Source: Burkholderia cepacia
GTDB lineage: Bacteria; Pseudomonadota; Gammaproteobacteria; Burkholderiales; Burkholderiaceae
DNA: 64,000 nucleotides
Assembly (NCBI RefSeq): GCF_001718835.1
Contig: NZ_CP013443.1
Coordinates: 2,046,001-2,110,000, forward strand
Reading direction: 5' to 3'
This document shows, in pieces, positions 33,777 to 42,344 of the stretch (the stretch's first letter is position 1; the number at the start of each line of letters is the position of its first letter). The notes beneath the pieces were generated by a model. It saw only the letters and a program-made list of their open reading frames with translations. It ran no database searches and had not been told where the DNA came from. The translations under genes and the position numbers were made by a program.

Positions 33777-34274
33777 TCAGTTGGCGAGCGGCGACGGCTC
33801 GGCGGGCGCTGCCGCGTCCCGCACGAAGGCGATCGGCTTGATGCCGAGCAGCGCCGCGAGCGGCGACGCAGGCTGCGCGAGCTCGCCGAGCGTGTGACGG
33901 TCGAGTTCGGCGAAAAACGCATCGCGCGCGGCCGCCAGCACGCCCTTCAGGCGACACTGCGGCTCGATCACGCAGCCGCGCGACTCACCTTCGGCCGAAA
34001 AGCAGCCGACCAGCGCGAAATCGCTCTCGGTTGCGCGCACGACCTGACCGACAGTCAGCCGCATCGAGTGCGGGAACAGCCTCAGCCCGCCATTGCGGCC
34101 GCGGACGGTGTCGACCCACCCCAGCTCGCCGAGCTGCTGCACGACTTTCATCAGATGGTTCTTCGAGATGCCGTAGGCATCCGAGATCTCCTGGATCGTC
34201 GCGAGTCCCTCGCCGCGCACGGCAAGGTAAAGCATCACGCGCAGCGAATAGTCGGTGTAGTCGGTGAGTCTCAT
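33777..34274 (-). CDS. nsrR: Rrf2 family regulator, NsrR-like nitric oxide sensor
   Basis: A 165-residue Rrf2 protein starting MRLTDYTDYSLRVMLYLAVR, with the winged HTH ATIQEISDAYGISKNHLMKV and the recognition region TVRGRNGGLRL. Three cysteines (CFSAEGESRGCVIEPQC) are spaced for an iron-sulfur cluster, as in NsrR, though the first gap (9 residues) is longer than the 5 of E. coli NsrR. It is divergent from a truncated hemoglobin gene, which supports a role in the nitric oxide response. IscR-like identity is less likely because no isc genes are near. Confidence 0.87.
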   Translation of the reverse strand: MRLTDYTDYSLRVMLYLAVRGEGLATIQEISDAYGISKNHLMKVVQQLGELGWVDTVRGRNGGLRLFPHSMRLTVGQVVRATESDFALVGCFSAEGESRGCVIEPQCRLKGVLAAARDAFFAELDRHTLGELAQPASPLAALLGIKPIAFVRDAAAPAEPSPLAN

Positions 34275-34349
34275 GGATGAAAGCGGTGTTTGATGATCGT
34301 GCGCTGATTACGCGCGCGCCCGGTTGCCGGGACCGCCGGCGCGCAATAA

Positions 34350-34362
34350 GATGCGGGGCATC
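34350..34362. promoter_or_regulatory. Possible NsrR operator half-site pair
   Basis: GATGC-GGG-GCATC is an inverted repeat in the nsrR/truncated hemoglobin intergenic space, preceded by AATAA. The half-site resembles the AAGATGC halves of known NsrR sites, but the spacing (3 bases) is much shorter than usual, so this is only a candidate. Confidence 0.3.
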
Positions 34363-34408
34363 AGCACGTTTATCGAGGGGTTGGCCGACGTTATTGTGCG
34401 TCAAAATC

Positions 34409-34996
34409 ATGCCGGCGTCCCACCCTTCGCCCGGCCCCTTTATCGTCATGACCGCCACATCTACCCCGCCCGACGCCGCGCCGAACCGGTCCCGCGACGC
34501 GGAACCCACTGAAGACAACATTCGCGCGCTCGTCTACGCGTTCTACGACCGCGTGCGCGCCGATCCGCTGCTCGGGCCCGTGTTCGACGCAAAGCTGGCC
34601 GGCCGCTGGGACGACCACCTGCCGAAGATGGTCACGTTCTGGTCGAGCCTCGTGCTCGGCACCAAGGGCTATCGCGGCAACGTGCAGCAGGCGCACCAGC
34701 CGCTCGACGGGATCGAGCCGGCCCATTTCAGCCGCTGGCTGTCGCTGTTCCTGAAGACCGTCGAGGCGCGCTACGCACCGCCCGCGGCGATCCGCTTCAT
34801 GGAGCCGGCGCTGCGGATCGCACAGAGCCTGCAACTGAGCCGCTTCGGCTGGGATTACCGGATTCCGCCCGAGCAGCAGGCGCTGCTCGACGCGATCGCA
34901 CCGCGCCGCCGCGACGACCCGGATCGCCTGCCGTCGCGCACGCGCGGCGAGCCGTTTCCGACGAAGATCATCGGGCGCGGTTCGTCGGAGGATTGA
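34409..34996 (+). CDS. Group III truncated hemoglobin
   Basis: About 195 residues from the ATG at 34409 (or 182 from the ATG at 34448). The globin core runs from EDNIRALVYAFYDRVRADPL through DHLPKMVTFWSSLVLG and YRGNVQQAHQPL, with the conserved Phe/Tyr and proximal His region of the group III (P) truncated globins. Such proteins bind NO or O2 and are often linked to NO stress. The divergent NsrR-like gene strengthens that reading. An approximately 25-residue Arg/Pro-rich tail follows the globin fold. Confidence 0.88.
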   Translation: MPASHPSPGPFIVMTATSTPPDAAPNRSRDAEPTEDNIRALVYAFYDRVRADPLLGPVFDAKLAGRWDDHLPKMVTFWSSLVLGTKGYRGNVQQAHQPLDGIEPAHFSRWLSLFLKTVEARYAPPAAIRFMEPALRIAQSLQLSRFGWDYRIPPEQQALLDAIAPRRRDDPDRLPSRTRGEPFPTKIIGRGSSED

Positions 34997-35145
34997 GCCG
35001 CGCGGAGCAGTCGCGTGAAGCAGCCGCGCGACGCTTTGACGCAGTCTCCGTCCCGCCGCGACGCAATGACACGGCCCCTGCGTGGCCCGCGCGCAACGCC
35101 GGTCCGCGACCGGCGCGGCCCCTTGGCCCTTACCCTTGGCCGCGC
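34997..35145. other. Short non-coding gap after the truncated hemoglobin gene
   Basis: 149 bases, GC-rich, between convergent genes. I see an inverted-repeat tendency (CCGGTCCGCGACCGGCG at 35098-35114) but no T run. Nothing else recognised. Confidence 0.4.
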
Positions 35146-35622
35146 TCAGCGCGGTGCGTTTCCCGATTCGATCCCCCAGCGCGCGAGCGCGGCATCGTCG
35201 GTGCTGCGCGCGTCGACCCAGCGCTCGCCGTCCGGCGTGGTTTCCTTCTTCCAGAACGGCGCTTCGGTCTTCAGGTAGTCCATCACGAACTCGCACGATG
35301 CGAACGCGTCGCCGCGGTGCGACGCAACCGTGGCGACCATCACGATCTGGTCGAGCGGCAGGAGCCTGCCGACGCGATGCACGATCGCGACGTCGATGCC
35401 CGGCCAGCGCCGGCCGGCCTCGGTCGCAATCTTCTCGAGTGCCTTCTCGGTCATCCCCGGATAGTGCTCGAGCTCCATCGCGGCGACCGCATCACCTTCG
35501 TTCAGATCGCGCACCGTGCCGACGAAGCACGCGACCGCGCCGATCTTGGGGTTGCGCGCACGCAATGCCGCGACCTCGGCGGTCAGGTCGAAGTCGTCGG
35601 TCTGGATTCGTACCGTTGCCAT
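35146..35622 (-). CDS. moaE: Molybdopterin synthase catalytic subunit MoaE
   Basis: Large subunit that, with MoaD, converts precursor Z (cPMP) to molybdopterin. The protein has 158 residues. Conserved segments include ACFVGTVRDLNEGD, LEHYPGMTEKALEKI, VHRVGRL and the lysine-bearing FWKKE near the C terminus (APFWKKETTPDGERWVDA). It is the last gene of moeA-moaD-moaE, 10 bases after moaD. Confidence 0.97.
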   Translation of the reverse strand: MATVRIQTDDFDLTAEVAALRARNPKIGAVACFVGTVRDLNEGDAVAAMELEHYPGMTEKALEKIATEAGRRWPGIDVAIVHRVGRLLPLDQIVMVATVASHRGDAFASCEFVMDYLKTEAPFWKKETTPDGERWVDARSTDDAALARWGIESGNAPR

Positions 35623-35632
35623 CGCCGGTGCC

Positions 35633-35890
35633 TCAACCGCCCGTCACCGGCGGAAAGAACGCCACTTCGCAGCCTTCGGTGAGCCGCGTATCGGGATCGG
35701 TCATCTCGTGATTGCACGCCATGCGCAGCGCGCGCCCTTCCGCGAGCGTCTCGGCCCATGCCCCGCCGCGCACGCGCAGCCATGCGCGCACGTCGCCCAC
35801 GGTCGTGACGCTGTCCGGCACGTCGGCCTGCTCGTCGGCAACACCCAGTGCCTCGCGTACGCTCGCAAAAAATTTCAGCTGAATCTTCAT
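35633..35890 (-). CDS. moaD: Molybdopterin synthase sulfur carrier subunit MoaD
   Basis: An 85-residue ubiquitin-fold protein ending in the diagnostic Gly-Gly (FFPPVTGG) that is adenylated and thiocarboxylated by MoeB/sulfurtransferase. It starts MKIQLKFFASVREALGV. It is sandwiched between moeA and moaE with short gaps, so the stoichiometric partner MoaE is made from the same mRNA. Confidence 0.97.
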   Translation of the reverse strand: MKIQLKFFASVREALGVADEQADVPDSVTTVGDVRAWLRVRGGAWAETLAEGRALRMACNHEMTDPDTRLTEGCEVAFFPPVTGG

Positions 35891-35909
35891 GTCGAAAGGC
35901 GCCGCCCCG

Positions 35910-37157
35910 TCAGGACAGCAGTTCGGAAAACGGAATGAAACGCACGGTCTCGCCGGCGCTGATCGCGTGCTGCGGCGGATTGTCGATCAGGCCGTCGCCC
36001 CACACCGTCGACGTCAGCACCGCCGAACTCTGGTTCGGGAACAGGTCGAGGCCGCCCGCCGAGTTGATGCGCGCGCGCAGGAACTCGTTGCGCCGGTCGG
36101 ATTTGCCCTGCGTGAAATCGGCGCGCAGCGACAGCGCGCGCGGCGCGACGTCGCGCACGCCGGACAGGCGCAGCAGGAACGGCCGCACGAACAGCAGGAA
36201 CGTGACGAAACTCGATACGGGGTTACCGGGCAGCCCGATGAAGTGCGCATCGGGGCGATCGTCGCCTCGGCGCACCGCGCCGTACGCAAGCGGCTTGCCG
36301 GGCTTCATCGCGATCTGCCACAGCGCGAGCCGCCCTTCGGCCTCGACGGCAGGCTTCACGTGATCCTCGTCGCCGACCGACACGCCGCCGCTCGTCAGGA
36401 TCACGTCGTGATCGCGCGCGGCCGCGCGCAGCGTGTCGCGCGTCGCGGCGAGCGAATCGGGCACGATCCCGTAGTCGGTCACGTGGCAGCCGAGCCGCTC
36501 CAGCAGCCCGCGCAACGTGAAGCGGTTCGAGTTGTAGATCGCGCCGGGCTTCAGCGGCTCGCCCGGCATCGTCAGTTCGTCGCCGGTGAAGAACACCGCG
36601 ACGCGAATCCGCCGCGCGACCGGCAACTGCGCGCAGCCGACCGACGCGGCCAGACCGAGCGCCTGCGGCGTGAGCCGCGTGCCGGCCGGCAGGATCACCG
36701 AGCCCTGCCGGATATCCGCGCCCTGCGCGGTGATCCATTCACCGGCCTTCGGCGTGTGCAGGATCTCGACCGCCTCGCCGTCGGCCGACGCCTGCTCCTG
36801 CATCACGACAGCATCGGCGCCGGGCGGCACCGTCGCGCCGGTGAAGATCCGCGCTGCCGTGCCGGCCGCGAGCGGCGCGGCCGGATGGCCGGCCGGAATG
36901 CGCTGCGACACCGGCAAACGCCGCTCGCCGTGCAGCAGGTCGGCGACGCGCACCGCATAGCCGTCCATCGCGCTCGTATGCATCGGCGGCACGTCGAGCG
37001 GCGAGCTCACGTCGTCCGCCAGCACGCGGCCGAGCGCATCGAGCGTGGCGACGGTTTCGACGCCGGGCAACGGCTTCGCGGCGTCGAGCAGCGCGGCGAG
37101 CGCCTCGGCGGTCGACAGCATCGGCGCGCGCGGCGCCGCGGGATTCGGGTTCGACAT
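35910..37157 (-). CDS. moeA: Molybdopterin molybdenumtransferase MoeA
   Basis: Inserts molybdate into adenylylated molybdopterin. About 415 residues from the ATG at 37157 (MSNPNPAAPRAPML). Typical segments: VPPMHTSAMDGYAVR, FTGATVPPGADAVVMQE, the MoCF-fold GGVSVGDEDHVKP, and FIGLPGNPVSSFVTF. The frame is open far upstream, but that stretch lacks family similarity. First of moeA-moaD-moaE. The roughly 170 bases upstream, up to the thrC terminator, hold no gene I can support. Confidence 0.95.
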   Translation of the reverse strand: MSNPNPAAPRAPMLSTAEALAALLDAAKPLPGVETVATLDALGRVLADDVSSPLDVPPMHTSAMDGYAVRVADLLHGERRLPVSQRIPAGHPAAPLAAGTAARIFTGATVPPGADAVVMQEQASADGEAVEILHTPKAGEWITAQGADIRQGSVILPAGTRLTPQALGLAASVGCAQLPVARRIRVAVFFTGDELTMPGEPLKPGAIYNSNRFTLRGLLERLGCHVTDYGIVPDSLAATRDTLRAAARDHDVILTSGGVSVGDEDHVKPAVEAEGRLALWQIAMKPGKPLAYGAVRRGDDRPDAHFIGLPGNPVSSFVTFLLFVRPFLLRLSGVRDVAPRALSLRADFTQGKSDRRNEFLRARINSAGGLDLFPNQSSAVLTSTVWGDGLIDNPPQHAISAGETVRFIPFSELLS

Positions 37158-37327
37158 CGATGGAATCGGGGATCGTTGGATGCAATACGTCATTGTAGCG
37201 ACGCCGTCGCACGGACGCGCGATATGGCGGACATGCGGAAACTGTGATTCGCGCGAACGCGCGGGTCTGGCACTTGTTTCGCGCGAGATGCCGGTTTGAC
37301 GGCAGCGGCGCGGCTCCGCCAAACGAA

Positions 37328-37372
37328 ACGGCCGGAACCCCGATCCGTTCGACGAATCGGCATTCCGGCCGT
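37328..37372 (-). terminator. Probable terminator of thrC
   Basis: CGGCCGGAA and TTCCGGCCG form a 9-bp stem with further CCGAT/ATCGG pairing inside. On the minus strand it is followed by TTTCGTTT, a modest U-rich tract. Confidence 0.6.
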
Positions 37373-37405
37373 CCTGCACAGCCGGGCCCTCGGCCCGGCC
37401 ATGCG

Positions 37406-38857
37406 TCATGCGCCCGTATGGGCGACGATGAAGTCCTTCACCTGCTGCGCGTCGGCCTTCACGACCTCGAAACGCTGCGGCAGCGCCTCGAGCCCGTCGA
37501 ATGCGGCCGGACGCTCGGCTTCGCGATCGAGTGCCTCGCGAATCGTCTCGCCGAACTTGATCGGCTGTGCGGTCTCGAGCACGACCATCGGCACGCCCGC
37601 GTCGAGATGCTCGCGCGCGACCTTCACGCCGTCGGCCGTATGCGTATCGATCATCGTGTCGTAACGCGAGAACACGTCGCGGATCGTCGCGATGCGGTCC
37701 GTGTGGCTGCTGCGGCCCGACACGAAACCGAACTCGGCGACCCGTGCGAAATCGCCGCTCGCCGCGAGATCGAAGCCGCCTTTCTCCTCGACGTCGCGGA
37801 ACAGCTGCATCACGCGCGCCGGATCGCGGCCGAGCAGGTCGAACACGAAACGCTCGAAGTTCGATGCCTTCGAGATGTCCATGCTCGGGCTGCTCGTGTG
37901 ATAGGTGTGCTCGGCGCTGCGCACGCGATACGCGCCCGTGCGGAAGAACTCGTCGAGCACGTCGTTCTCGTTGGTCGCGACCACGAGCTTCGCGATCGGC
38001 AGGCCCATCATCCGCGCGATGTGGCCCGCGCAGACGTTGCCGAAGTTGCCCGACGGCACCGTGAACGACACGCGCTCGTCGTTGGACTGCGTCGCCGCGA
38101 AGTAGCCCTTGAAGTAGTACACGACCTGCGCGACGACGCGCGCCCAGTTGATCGAGTTGACCGTGCCGATCTTCTGCTGCGCCTTGAACGCGTGATCGTT
38201 CGACACCGCCTTCACGATGTCCTGGCAGTCGTCGAACACGCCTTCGACCGCGAGGTTGAAGATGTTCGGATCCTGCAGGCTGAACATCTGGGCCGTCTGG
38301 AACGCGCTCATCTTCTTGTGCGGCGACAGCATGAACACGCGCACGCCGGCCTTGCCGCGCATCGCGTATTCGGCCGCGCTGCCCGTGTCGCCGGACGTCG
38401 CGCCGAGAATGTTCAGCGTCTGCCCGTGCTTCGCGAGCGTGTACTCGAACAGGCTGCCGAGCAGCTGCATCGCCATGTCCTTGAACGCGAGCGTCGGGCC
38501 GTTCGACAGTTCCAGCAGCGACAGCGCCGCACCGTTCTCGGTGCCGAGCGTCTTCAGCGGCGTGATGTCGGACGCGTTCTCGCCATGGCGCGTGTTGCGG
38601 TACACGTCGGCCGTGTACGTGCGGCGCGTGATCGCGCGCAGGTCGTCGGTCGGCACGTCGTCGCAGAACTTCGACAGGATCTCGAACGCGAGATCCGCAT
38701 ACGACAGCGTGCGCCAGCGCGCGAGCTCGTCGGCCGACACCTTCGGATATTCGGACGGCAGGTACAGCCCGCCGTCCTTCGCGAGGCCGCCGAGCAGGAT
38801 GTCGGAAAACGTGTGGCGCTCGCCGATGCCGGCGCCGCGCGTGGAGATGTAGTTCAT
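37406..38857 (-). CDS. thrC: Threonine synthase
   Basis: PLP enzyme converting O-phosphohomoserine to threonine, 483 residues. It starts MNYISTRGAGIGERHTFSDI. The PLP lysine lies in NGPTLAFKDMAMQL, and the phosphate-binding loop in GATSGDTGSAAEYA. The length fits the long (class II, yeast/E. coli-like) synthases. It follows hom by 13 bases, so the two steps from homoserine to threonine are coexpressed; thrB (homoserine kinase) is not adjacent, as usual in this genus. Confidence 0.98.
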   Translation of the reverse strand: MNYISTRGAGIGERHTFSDILLGGLAKDGGLYLPSEYPKVSADELARWRTLSYADLAFEILSKFCDDVPTDDLRAITRRTYTADVYRNTRHGENASDITPLKTLGTENGAALSLLELSNGPTLAFKDMAMQLLGSLFEYTLAKHGQTLNILGATSGDTGSAAEYAMRGKAGVRVFMLSPHKKMSAFQTAQMFSLQDPNIFNLAVEGVFDDCQDIVKAVSNDHAFKAQQKIGTVNSINWARVVAQVVYYFKGYFAATQSNDERVSFTVPSGNFGNVCAGHIARMMGLPIAKLVVATNENDVLDEFFRTGAYRVRSAEHTYHTSSPSMDISKASNFERFVFDLLGRDPARVMQLFRDVEEKGGFDLAASGDFARVAEFGFVSGRSSHTDRIATIRDVFSRYDTMIDTHTADGVKVAREHLDAGVPMVVLETAQPIKFGETIREALDREAERPAAFDGLEALPQRFEVVKADAQQVKDFIVAHTGA

Positions 38858-38870
38858 GTCGCTTCCGTCC

Positions 38871-40199
38871 TCAGTTCAGCGCTTCCATGCGCAGCTTCGT
38901 CACCTTCGACACCACCGTCGAGAGGCTCTCGATCTGCGCGATCGCAGCGTTCACGTTCTTCTCGACCGTCTCGTGCGTGATCAGGATGATGTCGGTCTCG
39001 CCCTTCGCGTCGTCCACCTGCTCCGATTCCTTCTGCAGCAGCGCGTCGATCGAGATGCCCGATGCGGCGAGGATGCGCGTGATGTCGGCCAGCACGCCCG
39101 TCTGGTCGGCGACGCGCAGGCGCAGGTAGTAGCCGCTCGTCACTTCCTCGATCGGCAGGATCGGCGTGTTCGACAGGCTGTCCGGCTGGAACGCGAGATG
39201 CGGCACGCGATGCTCGGGGTCCGCCGTGTGCAGGCGCGTGACGTCGACGAGATCCGCGACCACGGCCGATGCGGTCGGCTCCGCGCCCGCGCCCTTGCCG
39301 TAATACAGCGTCGTGCCGACCGCGTCGCCATGCACGACGACCGCGTTCATCGCGCCCTCGACGTTCGCGAGCAGGCGCTTTTCCGGGATCAGCGTCGGGT
39401 GCACGCGCAGCTCGATACCGTTTGCGGCGCGGCGCGCGATGCCGAGCAGCTTGATCCGGTAGCCGAGTTCTTCCGCGTAGCGGATGTCGGTCGCGTCGAG
39501 CTTGCTGATGCCTTCGACGTATGCGCGCTCGAACTGCACCGGCACGCCGAACGCGATCGCGCTCATGATCGTCGCCTTGTGCGCGGCGTCGACGCCTTCG
39601 ATGTCGAAGGTCGGATCGGCTTCCGCATAGCCGAGCTCCTGTGCGGCCTTCAGCGCGGTCGCGAAGTCGAGCCCGCGATCGCGCATTTCCGACAGGATGT
39701 AGTTGGTCGTGCCGTTGATGATGCCCGCGATGTACTGGATGCGGTTCGCGGTCAGGCCTTCGCGCAGCGCCTTGATGATCGGGATGCCGCCGGCGACGGC
39801 CGCCTCGAACGCGACCATCACGCCCTTCGCACGCGCGGCCTCGAAGATCTCGGTGCCGTGCACCGCGAGCAGCGCCTTGTTGGCCGTCACGACATGCTTG
39901 CCGTTCGCGATCGCGCGCAGCACGAGGTCGCGCGCGATGCCCGTGCCGCCGATCATCTCGGCGACGATCGCGATCGACGGATCATCGACGACCGCGTTGA
40001 AATCGTCGGTGATCTGCGCAGCGCCGGCATCGCCGCCGAGCGCGGCCAGCGCCTTGGCCGGGTTGCGCACCGCAATGCGCGTCACCTCGATGCCGCGCCC
40101 CGCGCGTCGCTTGATTTCTTCCTGGTTGCGGCCCAGCACCGTGAAGGTGCCGCTGCCCACCGTGCCGAAGCCCAACAGGCCAACTTTGATCGGTTCCAT
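38871..40199 (-). CDS. hom: Homoserine dehydrogenase
   Basis: NAD(P)-dependent enzyme of the aspartate family pathway, 442 residues. The Rossmann start is KVGLLGFGTVGSGTFTVLG, the catalytic region contains GIINGTTNYILSEM, and a C-terminal ACT regulatory domain (about 355-440, LRLRVADQTGVLADITRI) suggests feedback inhibition by threonine. It is monofunctional (no aspartokinase domain). It is placed between the AlaA-like aminotransferase and thrC. Confidence 0.98.
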   Translation of the reverse strand: MEPIKVGLLGFGTVGSGTFTVLGRNQEEIKRRAGRGIEVTRIAVRNPAKALAALGGDAGAAQITDDFNAVVDDPSIAIVAEMIGGTGIARDLVLRAIANGKHVVTANKALLAVHGTEIFEAARAKGVMVAFEAAVAGGIPIIKALREGLTANRIQYIAGIINGTTNYILSEMRDRGLDFATALKAAQELGYAEADPTFDIEGVDAAHKATIMSAIAFGVPVQFERAYVEGISKLDATDIRYAEELGYRIKLLGIARRAANGIELRVHPTLIPEKRLLANVEGAMNAVVVHGDAVGTTLYYGKGAGAEPTASAVVADLVDVTRLHTADPEHRVPHLAFQPDSLSNTPILPIEEVTSGYYLRLRVADQTGVLADITRILAASGISIDALLQKESEQVDDAKGETDIILITHETVEKNVNAAIAQIESLSTVVSKVTKLRMEALN

Positions 40200-40251
40200 G
40201 CTGCGTGTGATCGATGAGTAAGAAGTAGTGAGTGCCGTGTGGTCCTGCCGC

Positions 40252-41490
40252 TCAGGCCGAATGGCGCTTGCGGTAGCCGTCGAGGAAGCGTGCGATCCGG
40301 TTGATCGAATCGGTCAGGTCGTCGAGGTTCGGCAGGAAGACCACGCGGAAGTGATCCGGCGTCGTCCAGTTGAAGCCCGTGCCCTGCACGAGCAGTACGC
40401 GCTCCTCGAGCAGCAGGTCGAGAATGAACTGCTGGTCGTTCTGGATCGGATAAAGCTTCGGGTCGAGGCGCGGGAACATGTACAGCGCGGCCTGCGGCTT
40501 CACGCAGGTCACGCCCGGGATCGACGTGAGCATGTCGTACGCGAGTTCGCGCTGCTTGTACAGGCGCCCGCTCGGCACGATCAGCTCGTTGATGCTCTGG
40601 TAGCCGCCGAGCGCCGTCTGGATCGCGAACTGTCCGGGCACGTTCGCGCACAGGCGCATCGACGACAGGATGCCGAGCCCCTCGAGGTAGTCCTTCGCGC
40701 GCCGGCGGTTGTCGCCGCCCAGCCCCGACACGGCCATCCAGCCCGCGCGGTAGCCGCACGAGCGATAGCTCTTCGACAGGCTGTTGAACGTGACGGTGAT
40801 CACGTCCTCCGACAGCGAACCCAGCGCCGTGTGCTCGAGGCCGTCGTAGACGATCTTGTCGTACACCTCGTCGGCGAACACGATCAGCCCGTGCTGGCGC
40901 GCGATCTCGAGCAGTTCGAGCAGCAATTCGTCCGAATAAAGCGCGCCGGTCGGGTTGTTCGGGTTGATCACGACGATCGCCTTCGTGTTCGGCGTGATCT
41001 TGCGGCGGATGTCGTCGAGATCGGGCATCCACGCGTTCTGCTCGTCGCAGATGTAATGCACCGGCGTGCCGCCCGACAGGCTGACCGCCGCCGTCCACAG
41101 CGGGTAGTCGGGCGCCGGCAGCAGCACTTCGTCGCCGTCGTTCAGGAGCGCCTGGGTCGCCATCACGATCAGCTCGGACGCGCCGTTGCCGATGTAGATG
41201 TCGTCGAGGCCGACGCCCACGACGCCCTTTTCCTGCGTGTAGTGCATCACGGCCTTGCGCGCCGAGAACACGCCCTTCGAATCCGAATAGCCGGACGACG
41301 TCGGCAGGTTGCGGATCATGTCCTGGATGATCTCGTCCGGCGCATCGAAACCGAACGGCGCGAGGTTGCCGATGTTCAGCTTGATGATGCGGTGGCCTTC
41401 TTCCTCGAGGCGCTTCGCGTGCTCGAGCACCGGGCCACGGATGTCGTAGCAGACGTTGAGCAGCTTGTTCGACTTCTGAATCGGTTTCAC
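40252..41490 (-). CDS. Pyridoxal-phosphate aminotransferase, AlaA-like (alanine-synthesising)
   Basis: Class I/II aminotransferase of about 412 residues, starting at a GTG (VKPIQKSNKLLNVCYDIRGP) preceded by CAGGAACC. PLP-site features: INPNNPTGALY, FADEVYDKIVYDG and the Schiff-base lysine in FNSLSKSYRSCGYRAGWM. It resembles E. coli AlaA, which makes alanine from pyruvate and glutamate. The frame stays open to 41832, but the extra 114 codons lack similarity and cross the promoter region. It precedes hom by 52 bases; the three genes hom-thrC-aminotransferase are a common beta-proteobacterial set. Confidence 0.93.
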   Translation of the reverse strand: MKPIQKSNKLLNVCYDIRGPVLEHAKRLEEEGHRIIKLNIGNLAPFGFDAPDEIIQDMIRNLPTSSGYSDSKGVFSARKAVMHYTQEKGVVGVGLDDIYIGNGASELIVMATQALLNDGDEVLLPAPDYPLWTAAVSLSGGTPVHYICDEQNAWMPDLDDIRRKITPNTKAIVVINPNNPTGALYSDELLLELLEIARQHGLIVFADEVYDKIVYDGLEHTALGSLSEDVITVTFNSLSKSYRSCGYRAGWMAVSGLGGDNRRRAKDYLEGLGILSSMRLCANVPGQFAIQTALGGYQSINELIVPSGRLYKQRELAYDMLTSIPGVTCVKPQAALYMFPRLDPKLYPIQNDQQFILDLLLEERVLLVQGTGFNWTTPDHFRVVFLPNLDDLTDSINRIARFLDGYRKRHSA

Positions 41491-41857
41491 GACGACACGG
41501 TTCCTGGGTTGGCCTTGCGGCCGTGGGGACGGGATCAAAACTGGAAAGCGGCCGGTCTGTGCGCGCTGTCTAGGCTGGACGATTTTGCGGCGGTCGGGCG
41601 CGGCTTGTGGCGACGCGCGACGCAAGTGGCGCCCGGGGGCGACCAAAAAGTTATAATTTAGCGGATTTTGGCCGACTTTCGCAATGCACCATAGCCGCGC
41701 CGGGCCCACGCCGTCAGGCGTCCCGCGCGCGCCGCGCTCGAAATCGGCCTCCCGGGCCCGCGCGGCCCGTCCGGGCTGCCCGATCCGGGAAGCCCCATCC
41801 AGGCGGCCCATCTGGACGGCCCCATCGAACACCTATCGGAACTGCGGACATACTGAT
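41491..41857. other. Divergent intergenic region with a putative promoter
   Basis: 367 bases between the aminotransferase gene (minus) and the Mth938-like gene (plus). A TATAAT at 41652-41657 in an A/T-rich patch (AAAAAGTTATAATTTA) is the best -10 candidate and would serve the plus-strand gene with a leader of about 190 nucleotides. The leader is GC-rich with several short hairpins. No gene seen. Confidence 0.5.
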
Positions 41858-42232
41858 TTGAAACTGCACCAGGACACGAGCGGCGCGCTCAACACCGTCA
41901 CCGGCTACGGCCCCGATTATGTCGACGTCAATCTCGAACGCCATGAAACGAGCGTCATCGTACTGCCCGGCGCGCCGGTCCAGACGTGGCCGGTGTCGTC
42001 GTTCGACGCGCTCGCGCCCGAGCATTTCGCGATGCTGCTCGATCCGACGCCCGAACTCGTGATCTTCGGCAGCGGCGCACGGCTGCGCTTCCCGCACCCG
42101 CGGCTCGTCGCGGCGCTCACGGCCAGGCGGATCGGCGTCGAGACGATGGATTTCCAGGCGGCCTGCCGCACCTACAACATCCTGATGGCCGAGGGCCGCA
42201 AAGTCGCCGCCGCGCTCTTAATTGAACGTTAA
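41858..42232 (+). CDS. Mth938-like domain protein (DUF498/Xcc1710-like)
   Basis: A 124-residue protein starting at a TTG (LKLHQDTSGALNTVTGYG), with the core DLAPEHF/LVIFGSGARLRFPHP and the ending ACRTYNILMAEGRKVAAALL. It is the conserved Mth938/NDUFAF3-like fold; the mitochondrial relative is a complex I assembly factor, but the bacterial function is not known. A GTG/TTG start is needed because no ATG fits. It is followed by the arn genes; the possible PmrA box overlaps its last codons. Confidence 0.87.
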   Translation: MKLHQDTSGALNTVTGYGPDYVDVNLERHETSVIVLPGAPVQTWPVSSFDALAPEHFAMLLDPTPELVIFGSGARLRFPHPRLVAALTARRIGVETMDFQAACRTYNILMAEGRKVAAALLIER

Positions 42233-42233
42233 T
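42217..42233 (+). promoter_or_regulatory. PmrA (BasR) box-like site upstream of the arn operon
   Basis: CTTAAT, 5 bases, GTTAAT. The PmrA box is two YTTAAK-type hexamers separated by 5 bases, so 11 of 12 positions fit. It lies 111 bases upstream of arnT and overlaps the stop codon of the preceding gene. About 11 bases further is a weak -10-like TAAAAC (42245-42250), which would put the box over the -35 region as in known PmrA-activated promoters. A match by eye only. Confidence 0.5.
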
Positions 42234-42344
42234 CCCCGATGCTGTAAAACTCTCGCCGGCGTTCCGGGTCCGATCCCCGGTCCGGCGCATGCCCCGTCGT
42301 AAGCCGCCGGCGGCCCGTCACAACAACCAACAGGCTGAAAATCC

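Noticed and set aside
41491..41832. N-terminal extension of the aminotransferase
   Set aside because: The extra codons have no family similarity and cross the TATAAT promoter region; the GTG at 41490 fits the family length.
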